Shown: positions 7,326 to 13,703, counted from the first letter of the stretch. The stretch is 13,816 bases of DNA from JBECKR01 sp040235415 (GCA_040235415.1 JBECKR010000428.1:1-13816), one strand, 5' to 3'. Program-made: numbers and translations. The notes: generated by a model not told the origin, from the sequence alone.

Positions 7326-7344
7326 GGGGATACCCAGGATCCCC
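7326..7344. promoter_or_regulatory. candidate operator (inverted repeat) in the XRE leader
   Basis: GGGGAT and ATCCCC flank 7 bases. The 19-bp size suits a Cro/C1-type dimer. It sits directly upstream of the XRE ribosome site and touches the -35 box of the divergent promoter at 7345, so one bound regulator could block both directions. No experimental basis. Confidence 0.4.
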
Positions 7345-7375
7345 TTGACAGGAATATACAAACATTGGTTATGAT
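7345..7375 (+). promoter_or_regulatory. candidate sigma70-type promoter for the primase-recombinase genes
   Basis: A consensus TTGACA at 7345-7350 and a near-consensus TATGAT at 7370-7375 are 19 bp apart, longer than the 17 optimum. The AT-rich patch 7351-7375 stands out in GC-rich DNA. It would give a ~78-base leader before ATG 7460. CTTGACAGG recurs at 7427-7435 within that leader with no -10 box after it, so that copy may be a regulator site instead. Confidence 0.45.
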
Positions 7376-7459
7376 CTGCACCGGTCCGATCGGCCTCGGG
7401 AGGCTGCCCGGAGGGGCGAATTCCCTCTTGACAGGTTTCCGCGAAGGGAGGGGATCCGG

Positions 7460-10207
7460 ATGTACGTGACCAAGGAGGAGATCGAGCGGGTCCGGCGCTG
7501 CCATGACCTGGTGCGCGTGATCGAGGGCCGTGGCGTCAAGCTCACGCGCAAGGGCCGCAACTGGACGGGCCTGTGTCCGTTCCACGAGGACCGCGAGCCG
7601 TCGCTCGTGGTGAATCCCGACAAGCAGCTCTGGAACTGCTTCGGCGCTTGCCATAGCAACGGCGGCAAGAGCGGCGGCGACGTCTTCGCCTTCATCGCGA
7701 AGGCCGAAGGGATCAGCTTCCTCGAGGCGATGAAGCGACTGGGCTACGAGGAGCCGAGCTCTCCTGCCTCTGCGGGCCGGAGGCCTCGCCCGAAGCCGAC
7801 GTCGGTCGCGGAGCCGTCGCCGGCGACGCCGCCCGCGGGCCCGGCGGTCCTGCGCCGCGTGGCGGCGCACTACCACCGGGTCTTCCGCGAGCGGCCCGAT
7901 GGCCAGGACTACCTGCGAAGCCGAGGGCTCGCCGATCCCGAGATGCTCGCGGGCTTTGAGGTCGGCTACGTGGATGGGACGCTGCGGGCGACCTTCGACG
8001 CCGAGAGCGACGTCGGCCGTGCGCTCGAGGCCGCAGGCCTCGTCAATGCCCGCGGCCGCGAGCACTTCCTCGGCTGCGTGGTCTTCCCGCTGACGCTGCC
8101 CGATCTCGGTGTCTTGGGCTTCTACGGCCGGCACGTCGAACGCGACCGGCACTTGTACCTGCCCGGGCCGCGGCGGGGCGTCTTCCACTGGCAGGCGCTG
8201 AAGGGCGCCGAGGACCTGATCCTCACGGAGTCCGTGCTCGACGCGCTGACGCTGTGGCAGGCGGGCTTCCGCAACGTCTCCTGCGTTTACGGGACGCAGG
8301 GCTTCACGGCGGACCACGCCGAGCTGCTCGGGCGCTTCCGCGTCAAGCGCGTGCTGCTTTGCCTCGACAACGACGCCGCCGGCGACCAGGCGACGGAAAC
8401 GATCGGCGAGAAGATCAAGAAGCTCGGCATCGACGTCGCGGACTGCCGCGTCGCCGGCGCCAAGGATCCGAACGCGCTCTTCCAGGCGCTCGGTGCTGCG
8501 GCCGCGGCGGAGGCCTTCCGCACTCGCCTGGCCGAGCTGTCGCCGGCGAAGTCGAACGTAACGGCGGCCCCTTCCCCCTTATCTGTCGAGACAGCGAAGG
8601 AAAGAAACCAGGACGGCCCGCGGGTGACCACCGAGCCTGGCGGCGGCCGCGTGATCGCCTTCGCCGAGCGGACCTACCGCGTGCGCGGGCTGACGGCATC
8701 CGGCCTCGACCGCCTGCGCGTCAACCTGCGCGTCGAGTCCGGGAGTCGCGTGCACCTCGACACGCTCGACCTCTACAGCCACCGCGCGCGTGTCGCCCTG
8801 GTCAAGGAGCTCGGACGGCTCTTCCAGGTCGACGAGGAGGCGCTCGCGCGCGAGCTGGGCGAGCTGATCGAGACACTCGAAGGAATCCGGCTCGCGCTGG
8901 CCAAGCACGGCGAGGCGGTGACCGAGCCGGCCCGCGTCGAGATCCCCGACCGCGAGCGCGAGGAGGCGCTGCGGCTCCTGCGTGCGCCCGACCTCGTCGA
9001 GCGGATCCTCGGCGACTTCGAGCGCGCGGGCTTCGTCGGCGAGCGCACAGCGCTCACGGTCGGCTACCTCGGCACGATCTCGCGGCTGCTCGACGAGCCG
9101 CTCGGGCTTCTGATCGTCAGCCGCTCCGGAGCGGGCAAGTCGAGCCTCGAGGACGCGCTGTGCGACTTCGTGCCCGAGGAGGACCTCTCGAAGTACACGC
9201 GGCTCACCGGCCAGGCGCTCTTCTACAAGGAGGAGGATTCCCTGGCCCACAAGGTCCTGGCGATCGAGGAGGAGCAAGGCGCGGCCGAGGCAGCCTACTC
9301 GATCCGGACACTCCAGTCGGCGCAGGCGTTGACCATCGCGGCGACGCGGAGCGACCCGCAGACCGGGAAGCTCCGGACCGAGGAGTACCGGGTGCGCGGC
9401 CCCGTCTTCATCCTGCTGACGACGACGTCGCCGGAGGCGATGGACTACGAGACCCGGAACCGCTTCGTGCAGGTCGGGATCGACGAGTCAGCCGAGCAGA
9501 CGCGGCGGATCCTGAGGCGCCAGCGCGAGGCCGACACGCTCGACGGCGTGCTGCGGCGGGAGGAAACCTCGGTGATCTGCCGGACGCAGCAGAACCTCCA
9601 GCGCCTCCTGCGTCCGCTCAAGGTCGTCAACCCGTACGCGCCGCAGCTCGCCTACCCGGACGAGCGCCTGCAGATGCGCCGGGAGCAGAAGAAGTACCTG
9701 ACGCTGATCAAGGCCATCGCGCTCCTGCACCAGCACCAGCGTGAGGTCAAGCGGGCCTCGCGGCGCGGCATCGAGGTCGAGTACGTCGAGGTGATCCCCT
9801 CCGACATCGCCCTGGCCAACCGCCTGGCGCGCGAGATCCTCGGCCTGAGCCTGGACGAGCTGGCGCACCCGACGCGGCTGCTGCTGAAGCACCTGCTCGA
9901 GCTGACCCGGGACCGCAAGGCCGGCGAGAAGCTCTTCACGCGCCACGAGGTGCGCCAGGCGACGGGCTGGACGGACTGGCAGGTCCGGATCCACCTCGGC
10001 CAGCTCGCCGAGCTCGAGTACGTGGTGCTCGCCTGCGGGCGCAACGGCCGGCGCATGACCTACGAGCTGCTCTTCGACGGCGATCCCGAGGAGGATCGGC
10101 GCTACCTGGCCGGGCTCGTGGACGTCGCGGACCTCCGATCGAAGGCCAACGGCCGCGTCCAAGTCGAAGACTCCGTGGAGCTTGTGAGTGAAACGGGCAG
10201 CTTGTGA
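7460..10207 (+). CDS. CHC2 zinc finger / TOPRIM primase fused to a Walker ATPase domain
   Basis: 915 residues. The N-terminus is a DnaG-type zinc finger: CPFH at 39-42 and CFGACH at 60-65, with C-x3-C instead of the usual C-x2-C. A TOPRIM catalytic domain follows, with E257 (LTESVLDAL) and D303/D305 (LCLDNDAAGD). A Pro/Ser-rich linker near 365-395 leads to a helical region. A P-loop ATPase comes next: SGAGKSS at 556-562 and Walker B-like VLAIEEE at 599-605. The C-terminus (about 800-880) looks like a winged-helix region. The protein should make RNA primers and couple ATP hydrolysis to DNA unwinding or remodelling, serving the element's own replication. GGAGG at 7447-7451 sets the ATG at 7460. 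The stop TGA lies inside the AGCTTGTGAG array. The ATPase is not clearly a DnaB or phage D5 type; family unknown to me. Confidence 0.85.
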   Translation: MYVTKEEIERVRRCHDLVRVIEGRGVKLTRKGRNWTGLCPFHEDREPSLVVNPDKQLWNCFGACHSNGGKSGGDVFAFIAKAEGISFLEAMKRLGYEEPSSPASAGRRPRPKPTSVAEPSPATPPAGPAVLRRVAAHYHRVFRERPDGQDYLRSRGLADPEMLAGFEVGYVDGTLRATFDAESDVGRALEAAGLVNARGREHFLGCVVFPLTLPDLGVLGFYGRHVERDRHLYLPGPRRGVFHWQALKGAEDLILTESVLDALTLWQAGFRNVSCVYGTQGFTADHAELLGRFRVKRVLLCLDNDAAGDQATETIGEKIKKLGIDVADCRVAGAKDPNALFQALGAAAAAEAFRTRLAELSPAKSNVTAAPSPLSVETAKERNQDGPRVTTEPGGGRVIAFAERTYRVRGLTASGLDRLRVNLRVESGSRVHLDTLDLYSHRARVALVKELGRLFQVDEEALARELGELIETLEGIRLALAKHGEAVTEPARVEIPDREREEALRLLRAPDLVERILGDFERAGFVGERTALTVGYLGTISRLLDEPLGLLIVSRSGAGKSSLEDALCDFVPEEDLSKYTRLTGQALFYKEEDSLAHKVLAIEEEQGAAEAAYSIRTLQSAQALTIAATRSDPQTGKLRTEEYRVRGPVFILLTTTSPEAMDYETRNRFVQVGIDESAEQTRRILRRQREADTLDGVLRREETSVICRTQQNLQRLLRPLKVVNPYAPQLAYPDERLQMRREQKKYLTLIKAIALLHQHQREVKRASRRGIEVEYVEVIPSDIALANRLAREILGLSLDELAHPTRLLLKHLLELTRDRKAGEKLFTRHEVRQATGWTDWQVRIHLGQLAELEYVVLACGRNGRRMTYELLFDGDPEEDRRYLAGLVDVADLRSKANGRVQVEDSVELVSETGSL

Positions 10208-10305
10208 GGAAAACGGCGAGCTTGTGAGAGCTTGTGAGCGACCCTCACAAGCTCGAAGTCCTTGGCCTTCTGTCTGTTACCTGTCGTCCCGTCCGAGCTT
10301 GTGAG
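10179..10305 (+). repeat. iteron-like array of the 10-mer AGCTTGTGAG (six copies)
   Basis: Exact copies lie at 10179, 10199, 10219, 10229 and 10296 on the + strand, and at 10244-10253 on the - strand. Start-to-start steps of 20, 20 and 10 bp keep the same face of the helix. The first two copies lie in the last codons of the primase gene, the rest before the recombinase gene. Such a set is typical of plasmid or phage replication iterons, or of clustered operator or recombinase sites. That it overlaps coding DNA and recurs identically argues for selection on the DNA. Confidence 0.85.
10228..10254. repeat. perfect inverted pair of the 10-mer (11-bp arms, 5-bp spacer)
   Basis: GAGCTTGTGAG at 10228-10238 and CTCACAAGCTC at 10244-10254 flank CGACC. 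The layout recalls dif or loxP sites: two recombinase arms around a short spacer (7 bp if arms of 10 bp are counted). It lies 78 bp before the first recombinase gene. It could also be a hairpin in RNA or a dimer operator. Confidence 0.7.
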
Positions 10306-10331
10306 GTTTTCGGGAAAGGGGTGGGGGTCTC

Positions 10332-11279
10332 GTGCGAGAGGACGGCCGGCGGCGCTTCGAGCTTCAGATCGCGCGCTTTGTCGAGCAGCTGCGCGTCCAG
10401 GGCTTCTCGCCGCGGACCGTGGACTCCTACCGCTCCCATCTCGGCTTCTTCCTCGCCTGGCTCGACCGGGAGACCGACGTGGAGGAGGTCACGGGCGTGA
10501 GTCCCGAGGTCCTGCACGGCTGGCAGACGTGGCTCTACGGCTACACGGACGAGGAGGGCCGCGGCTTGGCGATCGCGACGCAGGCGGCGCGCCTGTCCGT
10601 CGTGCGCGCCTTCTTCCGCTGGCTCGTGAAGACGGACGTGCTGCTCTACGACCCGGCTGCAGGTCTCGAGCTGCCGAAGCGGAAAGGGATCCTGCCGCGC
10701 TCGGTGCTGACGAAGAAGGAAGTCGAGCATCTGCTCGCAGCACCCGACGTGACGACGCCGCTCGGCTTGCGGGACCGCGCGATGCTCGAGGTCTTGTACT
10801 CGACTGGGATCCGCAACGCCGAGCTGCGGGCGCTCTGCCTCTACGACCTCGATCTCGACCGCGGCCTCGTCCGGATCAACGAAGGGAAGAACGCCAAGGA
10901 CCGCGTCGTGCCGCTCGGCGAGGTCGCCTGCCGGTGGCTCCGGGAGTACCTCGACGAGGCGCGGCCGAAGCTCGTCGCACGCGACGGCGCCGTGGAACCG
11001 ACGCTCTTCCTGTCGAAGAACGGCCGGCCGCTGCTACCTCTCGGTGTGATCGACCGGCTGCGACGACTCGCGAAGCAGGCCGGCATCGAGCGGCCCGTCA
11101 CGCCGCACAGCCTGCGTCACACCTTCGCAACGCACATGCTCGCCGGCCGCGCCGACATCCGGCACATCCAGGCAATGCTCGGCCACGCCTCGGTCGCGAC
11201 GACGCAGATCTACACGCGCGTCGAGGTCACGGACCTCAAGGCCGTGCACCGGCGCTGCCACCCGCGGGAGCGGCGATGA
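10332..11279 (+). CDS. tyrosine recombinase/integrase, XerC/D-like (first of pair)
   Basis: 315 residues. The N-terminal SAM-like core-binding domain (about 8-100) holds GFSPRTVDSYRSHLGFFLAW. The catalytic domain has the full set: R161 (TGIRNAEL), K186 (EGKNAKD), H259 and R262 (HSLRH), H285 (LGHAS) and nucleophile Y294 (QIYTRV). It should cut and rejoin DNA through a 3'-phosphotyrosine link at paired short arms. It lacks the extra helix insertion of integron integrases. Start is GTG 10332 after a G-rich stretch (GGGGG at 10323-10327); no in-frame ATG is better. The stop overlaps the next recombinase gene as ATGA. Probably made with its partner to act as a heterodimer, as XerC and XerD do. Confidence 0.92.
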   Translation: MREDGRRRFELQIARFVEQLRVQGFSPRTVDSYRSHLGFFLAWLDRETDVEEVTGVSPEVLHGWQTWLYGYTDEEGRGLAIATQAARLSVVRAFFRWLVKTDVLLYDPAAGLELPKRKGILPRSVLTKKEVEHLLAAPDVTTPLGLRDRAMLEVLYSTGIRNAELRALCLYDLDLDRGLVRINEGKNAKDRVVPLGEVACRWLREYLDEARPKLVARDGAVEPTLFLSKNGRPLLPLGVIDRLRRLAKQAGIERPVTPHSLRHTFATHMLAGRADIRHIQAMLGHASVATTQIYTRVEVTDLKAVHRRCHPRERR

Positions 11280-12319
11280 AGGCCTCGGGAAGGCTCACTC
11301 AGACCCCAATCTGCCTCGAGGAGGTCGGCGTCCACGAGCCGATTCATGCATCCGTGAGCGCTCCGAAGGCCGTGTCCCCCGATCTTGGCGCTCTCGTCGA
11401 GGCGCACCTGGTCGACGCGCTCGCGCGAGGCCTCGCGCGCGGGACGATCGCGTACCGACGCGTGTATCTCGGCCAGCTCCTGGCCTGGCTCGAGCGGCGC
11501 GGAATCACGCACGCACGCGAGATCACGCCGGCCGTGCTCGACGACTACCTCGTCCACTTGAAGCAGCGCACAACCGACTACAACCGCGCCGAGACGACCT
11601 CGCTCAGCGTGAAGACACTCGCCGCGGAGGCCTCCGTGCTCCGGTCCTTCGGCCGCTGGCTCACCATGCGGCGCGTCGTGCTCTTCGATCCGGCCGAGCA
11701 CCTCGTGCTCGGCGACCGCACGCAGCCGCTGCCGAAGGCGGTGCTGACCGAGGCCGAGGTCCAGTCGCTGCTCGCAGCACCTGGTCGCGACGTCCTCGGC
11801 CTGCGCGATCGCGCGATCCTCGAGACGCTCTACTCGACGGGCCTGCGGCGCGCTGAGCTGTGCGCGCTCGACCTGTACGACCTGGACCACGCCGGCGAGC
11901 TCGTGCGCGTGCGCGGCGGCAAGGGCGGTCGCGATCGCGTCGTCCCGATCGGCGAGGCCGCGCTCGCGGCGATCCGCGTGTACTTGCGCGACGCGCGGCC
12001 CGATCTCGTCGCCACGCCGAAGGAGCCGGCGCTCTTCGTCGCGGCGATCACGCACCGCAGGCTCAACGCCAAGACGCTCAACCTCCTGGTCCGCAAGCAC
12101 GCAGACACCGCTGGCATCGCCAAGCGCGTCACGCCGCACGTGCTGCGGCACACCTGCGCGACAGCCCTGCTCCGCGGCGGCGCCGACATCCGCCACGTCC
12201 AGGCGATCCTCGGCCACGCCTCGGTCGCCACGACCCAGATCTACACCCGCGTCGCCGTCGAGGACCTCGTCCAGGTCCACCGGCGGCATCATCCCCGCAG
12301 GAAGCTGCGGATCCCTTGA
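11276..12319 (+). CDS. tyrosine recombinase/integrase, XerC/D-like (second of pair)
   Basis: 347 residues from ATG 11276, which overlaps the stop of the first recombinase (ATGA), so the two are translationally coupled. The frame is open up to 10262, but that part is a shadow of the first gene. All catalytic residues are present: R191 (TGLRRAEL), K216 (RGGKGGRD), H288 and R291 (HVLRH), H314 (LGHAS) and Y323 (QIYTRV). An extra ~35 residues precede the core-binding domain compared with its neighbour. The C-terminal stretch from the HASVATTQ box to the VHRR box is almost the same in both, also at DNA level, pointing to an old tandem duplication. It likely works with the first enzyme on asymmetric sites. 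Confidence 0.92.
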   Translation: MKASGRLTQTPICLEEVGVHEPIHASVSAPKAVSPDLGALVEAHLVDALARGLARGTIAYRRVYLGQLLAWLERRGITHAREITPAVLDDYLVHLKQRTTDYNRAETTSLSVKTLAAEASVLRSFGRWLTMRRVVLFDPAEHLVLGDRTQPLPKAVLTEAEVQSLLAAPGRDVLGLRDRAILETLYSTGLRRAELCALDLYDLDHAGELVRVRGGKGGRDRVVPIGEAALAAIRVYLRDARPDLVATPKEPALFVAAITHRRLNAKTLNLLVRKHADTAGIAKRVTPHVLRHTCATALLRGGADIRHVQAILGHASVATTQIYTRVAVEDLVQVHRRHHPRRKLRIP

Positions 12320-12336
12320 GCGGAGGGCCGGTAAAG

Positions 12337-12357
12337 GCGTATTCTTCCTTCGCTGTC
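12337..12357 (-). repeat. candidate right terminal inverted repeat of the mobile element
   Basis: Read on the - strand this is GACAGCGAAGGAAGAATACGC, the partner of 6259-6278. It lies 18 bp after the second recombinase stop. GACAGCGAAGGAA also occurs at 8590-8602 inside the primase linker, which weakens the case that it is a specific end. Confidence 0.4.
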
Positions 12358-12370
12358 TGAGCCCCTCGAA

Positions 12371-12387
12371 CGCTCGGCCGCCGAGCG
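12371..12387. terminator. GC hairpin between the recombinase genes and the orphan Rhs tip
   Basis: CGCTCGG and CCGAGCG flank CCG. There is no T-run. It may end the element's transcript or insulate the orphan tip; weak. Confidence 0.25.
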
Positions 12388-12409
12388 GAAGGCAAGGTAG
12401 GGCAACGAG

Positions 12410-13090
12410 ATGCAGCTCCAGCCGCGGGACGCCTTACCGAAAATAATGTTGGCGAGGTACTATGGAGACAACTTACCTCGGTTCATGAGCCCTGATCCCG
12501 TTGAATCCTGGGATGAGTACGAGCCACAGACGTGGAACCAGTACGTTTACGCGAAAAACAACCCGCTCTATTACGTGGATCCTGATGGTGAGGAAGCAGT
12601 CGCAGCCACGATCGGAACTGGCGTCGCTGCAGGAGCCGGCGCAGGTGCTGCGGCTGCTGCGGGGGCGGTTGTGGTTGTCGCTGGTGCAAGCGTCGCTGCC
12701 GGTCGCGGCATTGGCCACATACCTATTGGTGAGGGACGTACGGTCGATGATGCCGTCAGTGACTTGTTCACGTGGCTTCTGTTCAGCAAGGGCGGCAAGC
12801 AGAACATTCGCGACAGCGGGCTAGAACATCTGACGCTTGAGGAGCTCAAGCAGCTCGCGAAAGACAAGGCGCTCGACGCCGCTGAACGGCTACGATACAT
12901 AAAGGAGCTGAAGGCACGGAAGGAACGGAACAAGCAGAAGCGCAGGGATCAAGACAAGAAGAAACCGAAGAAGAAGGACCAGGACAAGGACCAAGGCGGT
13001 GAGGAGCCGGCGAGCTACGGGATCGACCCCGATGGACCGTATGGGCCACAACCTAATCCCTGCCAGGGGATGGGCCCAATGTGTCGCTGA
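12410..13090 (+). CDS. orphan Rhs C-terminal tip (CT2) with a remnant of core
   Basis: 226 residues. After 12 unrelated residues it enters the Rhs core at MLARYYG (from 13), with RFMSPDP, NQYVYAKNNPLYYVDPDG (to 60), and then its own tip. It is an orphan: no YD repeats and no secretion signal precede it. The tip has a long Gly/Ala/Val linker (about 62-102), a helical basic domain with FSKGGKQNIRDSGL (125-138), a Lys-rich stretch near 160-185, and a tail with two Cys. I do not know its activity; the basic make-up would fit a nucleic-acid target. Bases 12446-12465 equal 4613-4632 in the main rhs, the kind of homology that lets an orphan tip replace the active one. An AGG-rich site (near 12394-12400) precedes ATG 12410, so some expression is possible. 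G+C is low. Confidence 0.75.
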   Translation: MQLQPRDALPKIMLARYYGDNLPRFMSPDPVESWDEYEPQTWNQYVYAKNNPLYYVDPDGEEAVAATIGTGVAAGAGAGAAAAAGAVVVVAGASVAAGRGIGHIPIGEGRTVDDAVSDLFTWLLFSKGGKQNIRDSGLEHLTLEELKQLAKDKALDAAERLRYIKELKARKERNKQKRRDQDKKKPKKKDQDKDQGGEEPASYGIDPDGPYGPQPNPCQGMGPMCR

Positions 13091-13157
13091 AGGTCGTCAC
13101 GAGTCTTACCGTCGTCGTCTTGGGGCCGCTCCCGCAACTGGGGAATCGGAGAATTCA

Positions 13158-13568
13158 ATGCCTTGGTTTGGAGTCAAGACTCTCTATAGGTGGAAGACCA
13201 AGGGGAGCCCTGTCAACATCGACGAATTCTATGATCCGAAGTTGGTGTTGATTGAGGAACGAGTTGTTCTGATCAGAGCGACTGATTGTGACGCCGCGAT
13301 TCAGTTGGCCGAAGGTGAAGCCCGGAAGTATGAGGCCTACGGTTACACGAACCCCTACGGTGAGAAAGTGAGCACCGAGTATCTTGGTTGCTGCAACTGC
13401 TATGAGTTGAGCGACGAGCCCGGGCACGAAGTGGAAGTCTTCTCTCGGACGGAACTCGAAAGCAAATACAGAACTCTAAAATCCAGCATGGATTCGCAAT
13501 TGGGGCGTAACGACGTGGAGAATGAGGGCAAGCTTCGCAGGAAGTTCCAGAACGTTGAGCTCGCATAG
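13158..13568 (+). CDS. DUF4288-like protein, probable immunity protein for Rhs tip CT2
   Basis: 136 residues. The start MPWFGVKTLYRWK, the EERVVLIRATDCDAAIQLAE segment, the YTNPYGEKVSTEYLG stretch and the CYELSDEP segment follow the DUF4288 pattern as I recall it: a small alpha/beta domain often found near polymorphic toxins. ATG 13158 has GGAG at 13148-13151, 6 bases upstream; the longer frame from 12999 overlaps the CT2 gene and lacks such a site. It comes 67 bp after the CT2 stop, in the same strand and the same low G+C, as an immunity gene should. Codon use is far less GC-biased than in gltX. The structured repeat copy B starts 28 bp after its stop. Confidence 0.7.
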   Translation: MPWFGVKTLYRWKTKGSPVNIDEFYDPKLVLIEERVVLIRATDCDAAIQLAEGEARKYEAYGYTNPYGEKVSTEYLGCCNCYELSDEPGHEVEVFSRTELESKYRTLKSSMDSQLGRNDVENEGKLRRKFQNVELA

Positions 13569-13596
13569 CAGTCGCCTCGCTCAGCGATCGATTGTT

Positions 13597-13703
13597 CAAA
13601 GGAAGCTGCTGTCGATCCGCGCAGTCTAATCGAGCCTTCACCAGACGAAGACCCTCCGCGCCTACGGGCGCTCCGGGCCTTCGCAGGCTAAGGGGCGATC
13701 CTA
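13597..13703 (+). repeat. structured ~105-bp repeat, copy B, behind the CT2 immunity gene
   Basis: Homologue of 5682-5788. The left 37 bases differ at one position. The hairpin is kept while its sequence differs: CGAAG 13646-13650 pairs with CTTCG 13679-13683 where copy A has CGTGG/CCACG, and the tip stem is GCGCC/GGCGC around the same TACG. The outermost right arm is less well paired than in copy A. Same position relative to the cassette as copy A. Confidence 0.8.

Larger units (their letters stand above)
6259..12357. mobile_element. putative mobile element: XRE/DUF433/DUF5615, primase-ATPase, two tyrosine recombinases
   Basis: A compact 6.1-kb block set between two Rhs tip cassettes. It has a divergent regulator plus toxin-antitoxin-like pair on the - strand, and a CHC2/TOPRIM/ATPase protein followed by two XerC/D-like recombinases on the + strand. 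A cluster of short repeats sits just before the recombinases. Recombinases give mobility, the primase-ATPase suggests replication, and the PIN-like pair suggests maintenance. No relaxase, capsid or transposase is visible, so it is not a conjugative element or prophage. The limits rest on gene content and the weak inverted repeats at 6259 and 12357. The real ends could lie further out, for example in 5789-6258. Confidence 0.6.

Noticed and set aside
7309..7365. Upstream start for the XRE regulator at 7365
   Set aside because: It would cover the operator-like repeat and promoter region; ATG 7308 has a perfect AAGGAG.
8254..9744. A 496-codon + strand frame inside the primase gene
   Set aside because: Arg/Pro/Ala-rich shadow frame; the other frame carries the zinc finger, TOPRIM and Walker motifs without a break.
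10179..10305. CRISPR array
   Set aside because: Units are only 10 bp, spacing is 10 or 20 bp and one copy is inverted; no cas gene is present.
10262..11275. N-terminal extension of the second recombinase to 10262
   Set aside because: It lies wholly in the coding region of the first recombinase in another frame, with Arg/Ala-rich translation; ATG 11276 overlaps the previous stop as coupled genes do.
10332..12319. Integron integrase acting on attC-like sites
   Set aside because: Both recombinases lack the extra helix that marks integron integrases, and no attI is visible. The structured repeats are attC-like in shape but not in their conserved ends (no GTTRRRY).
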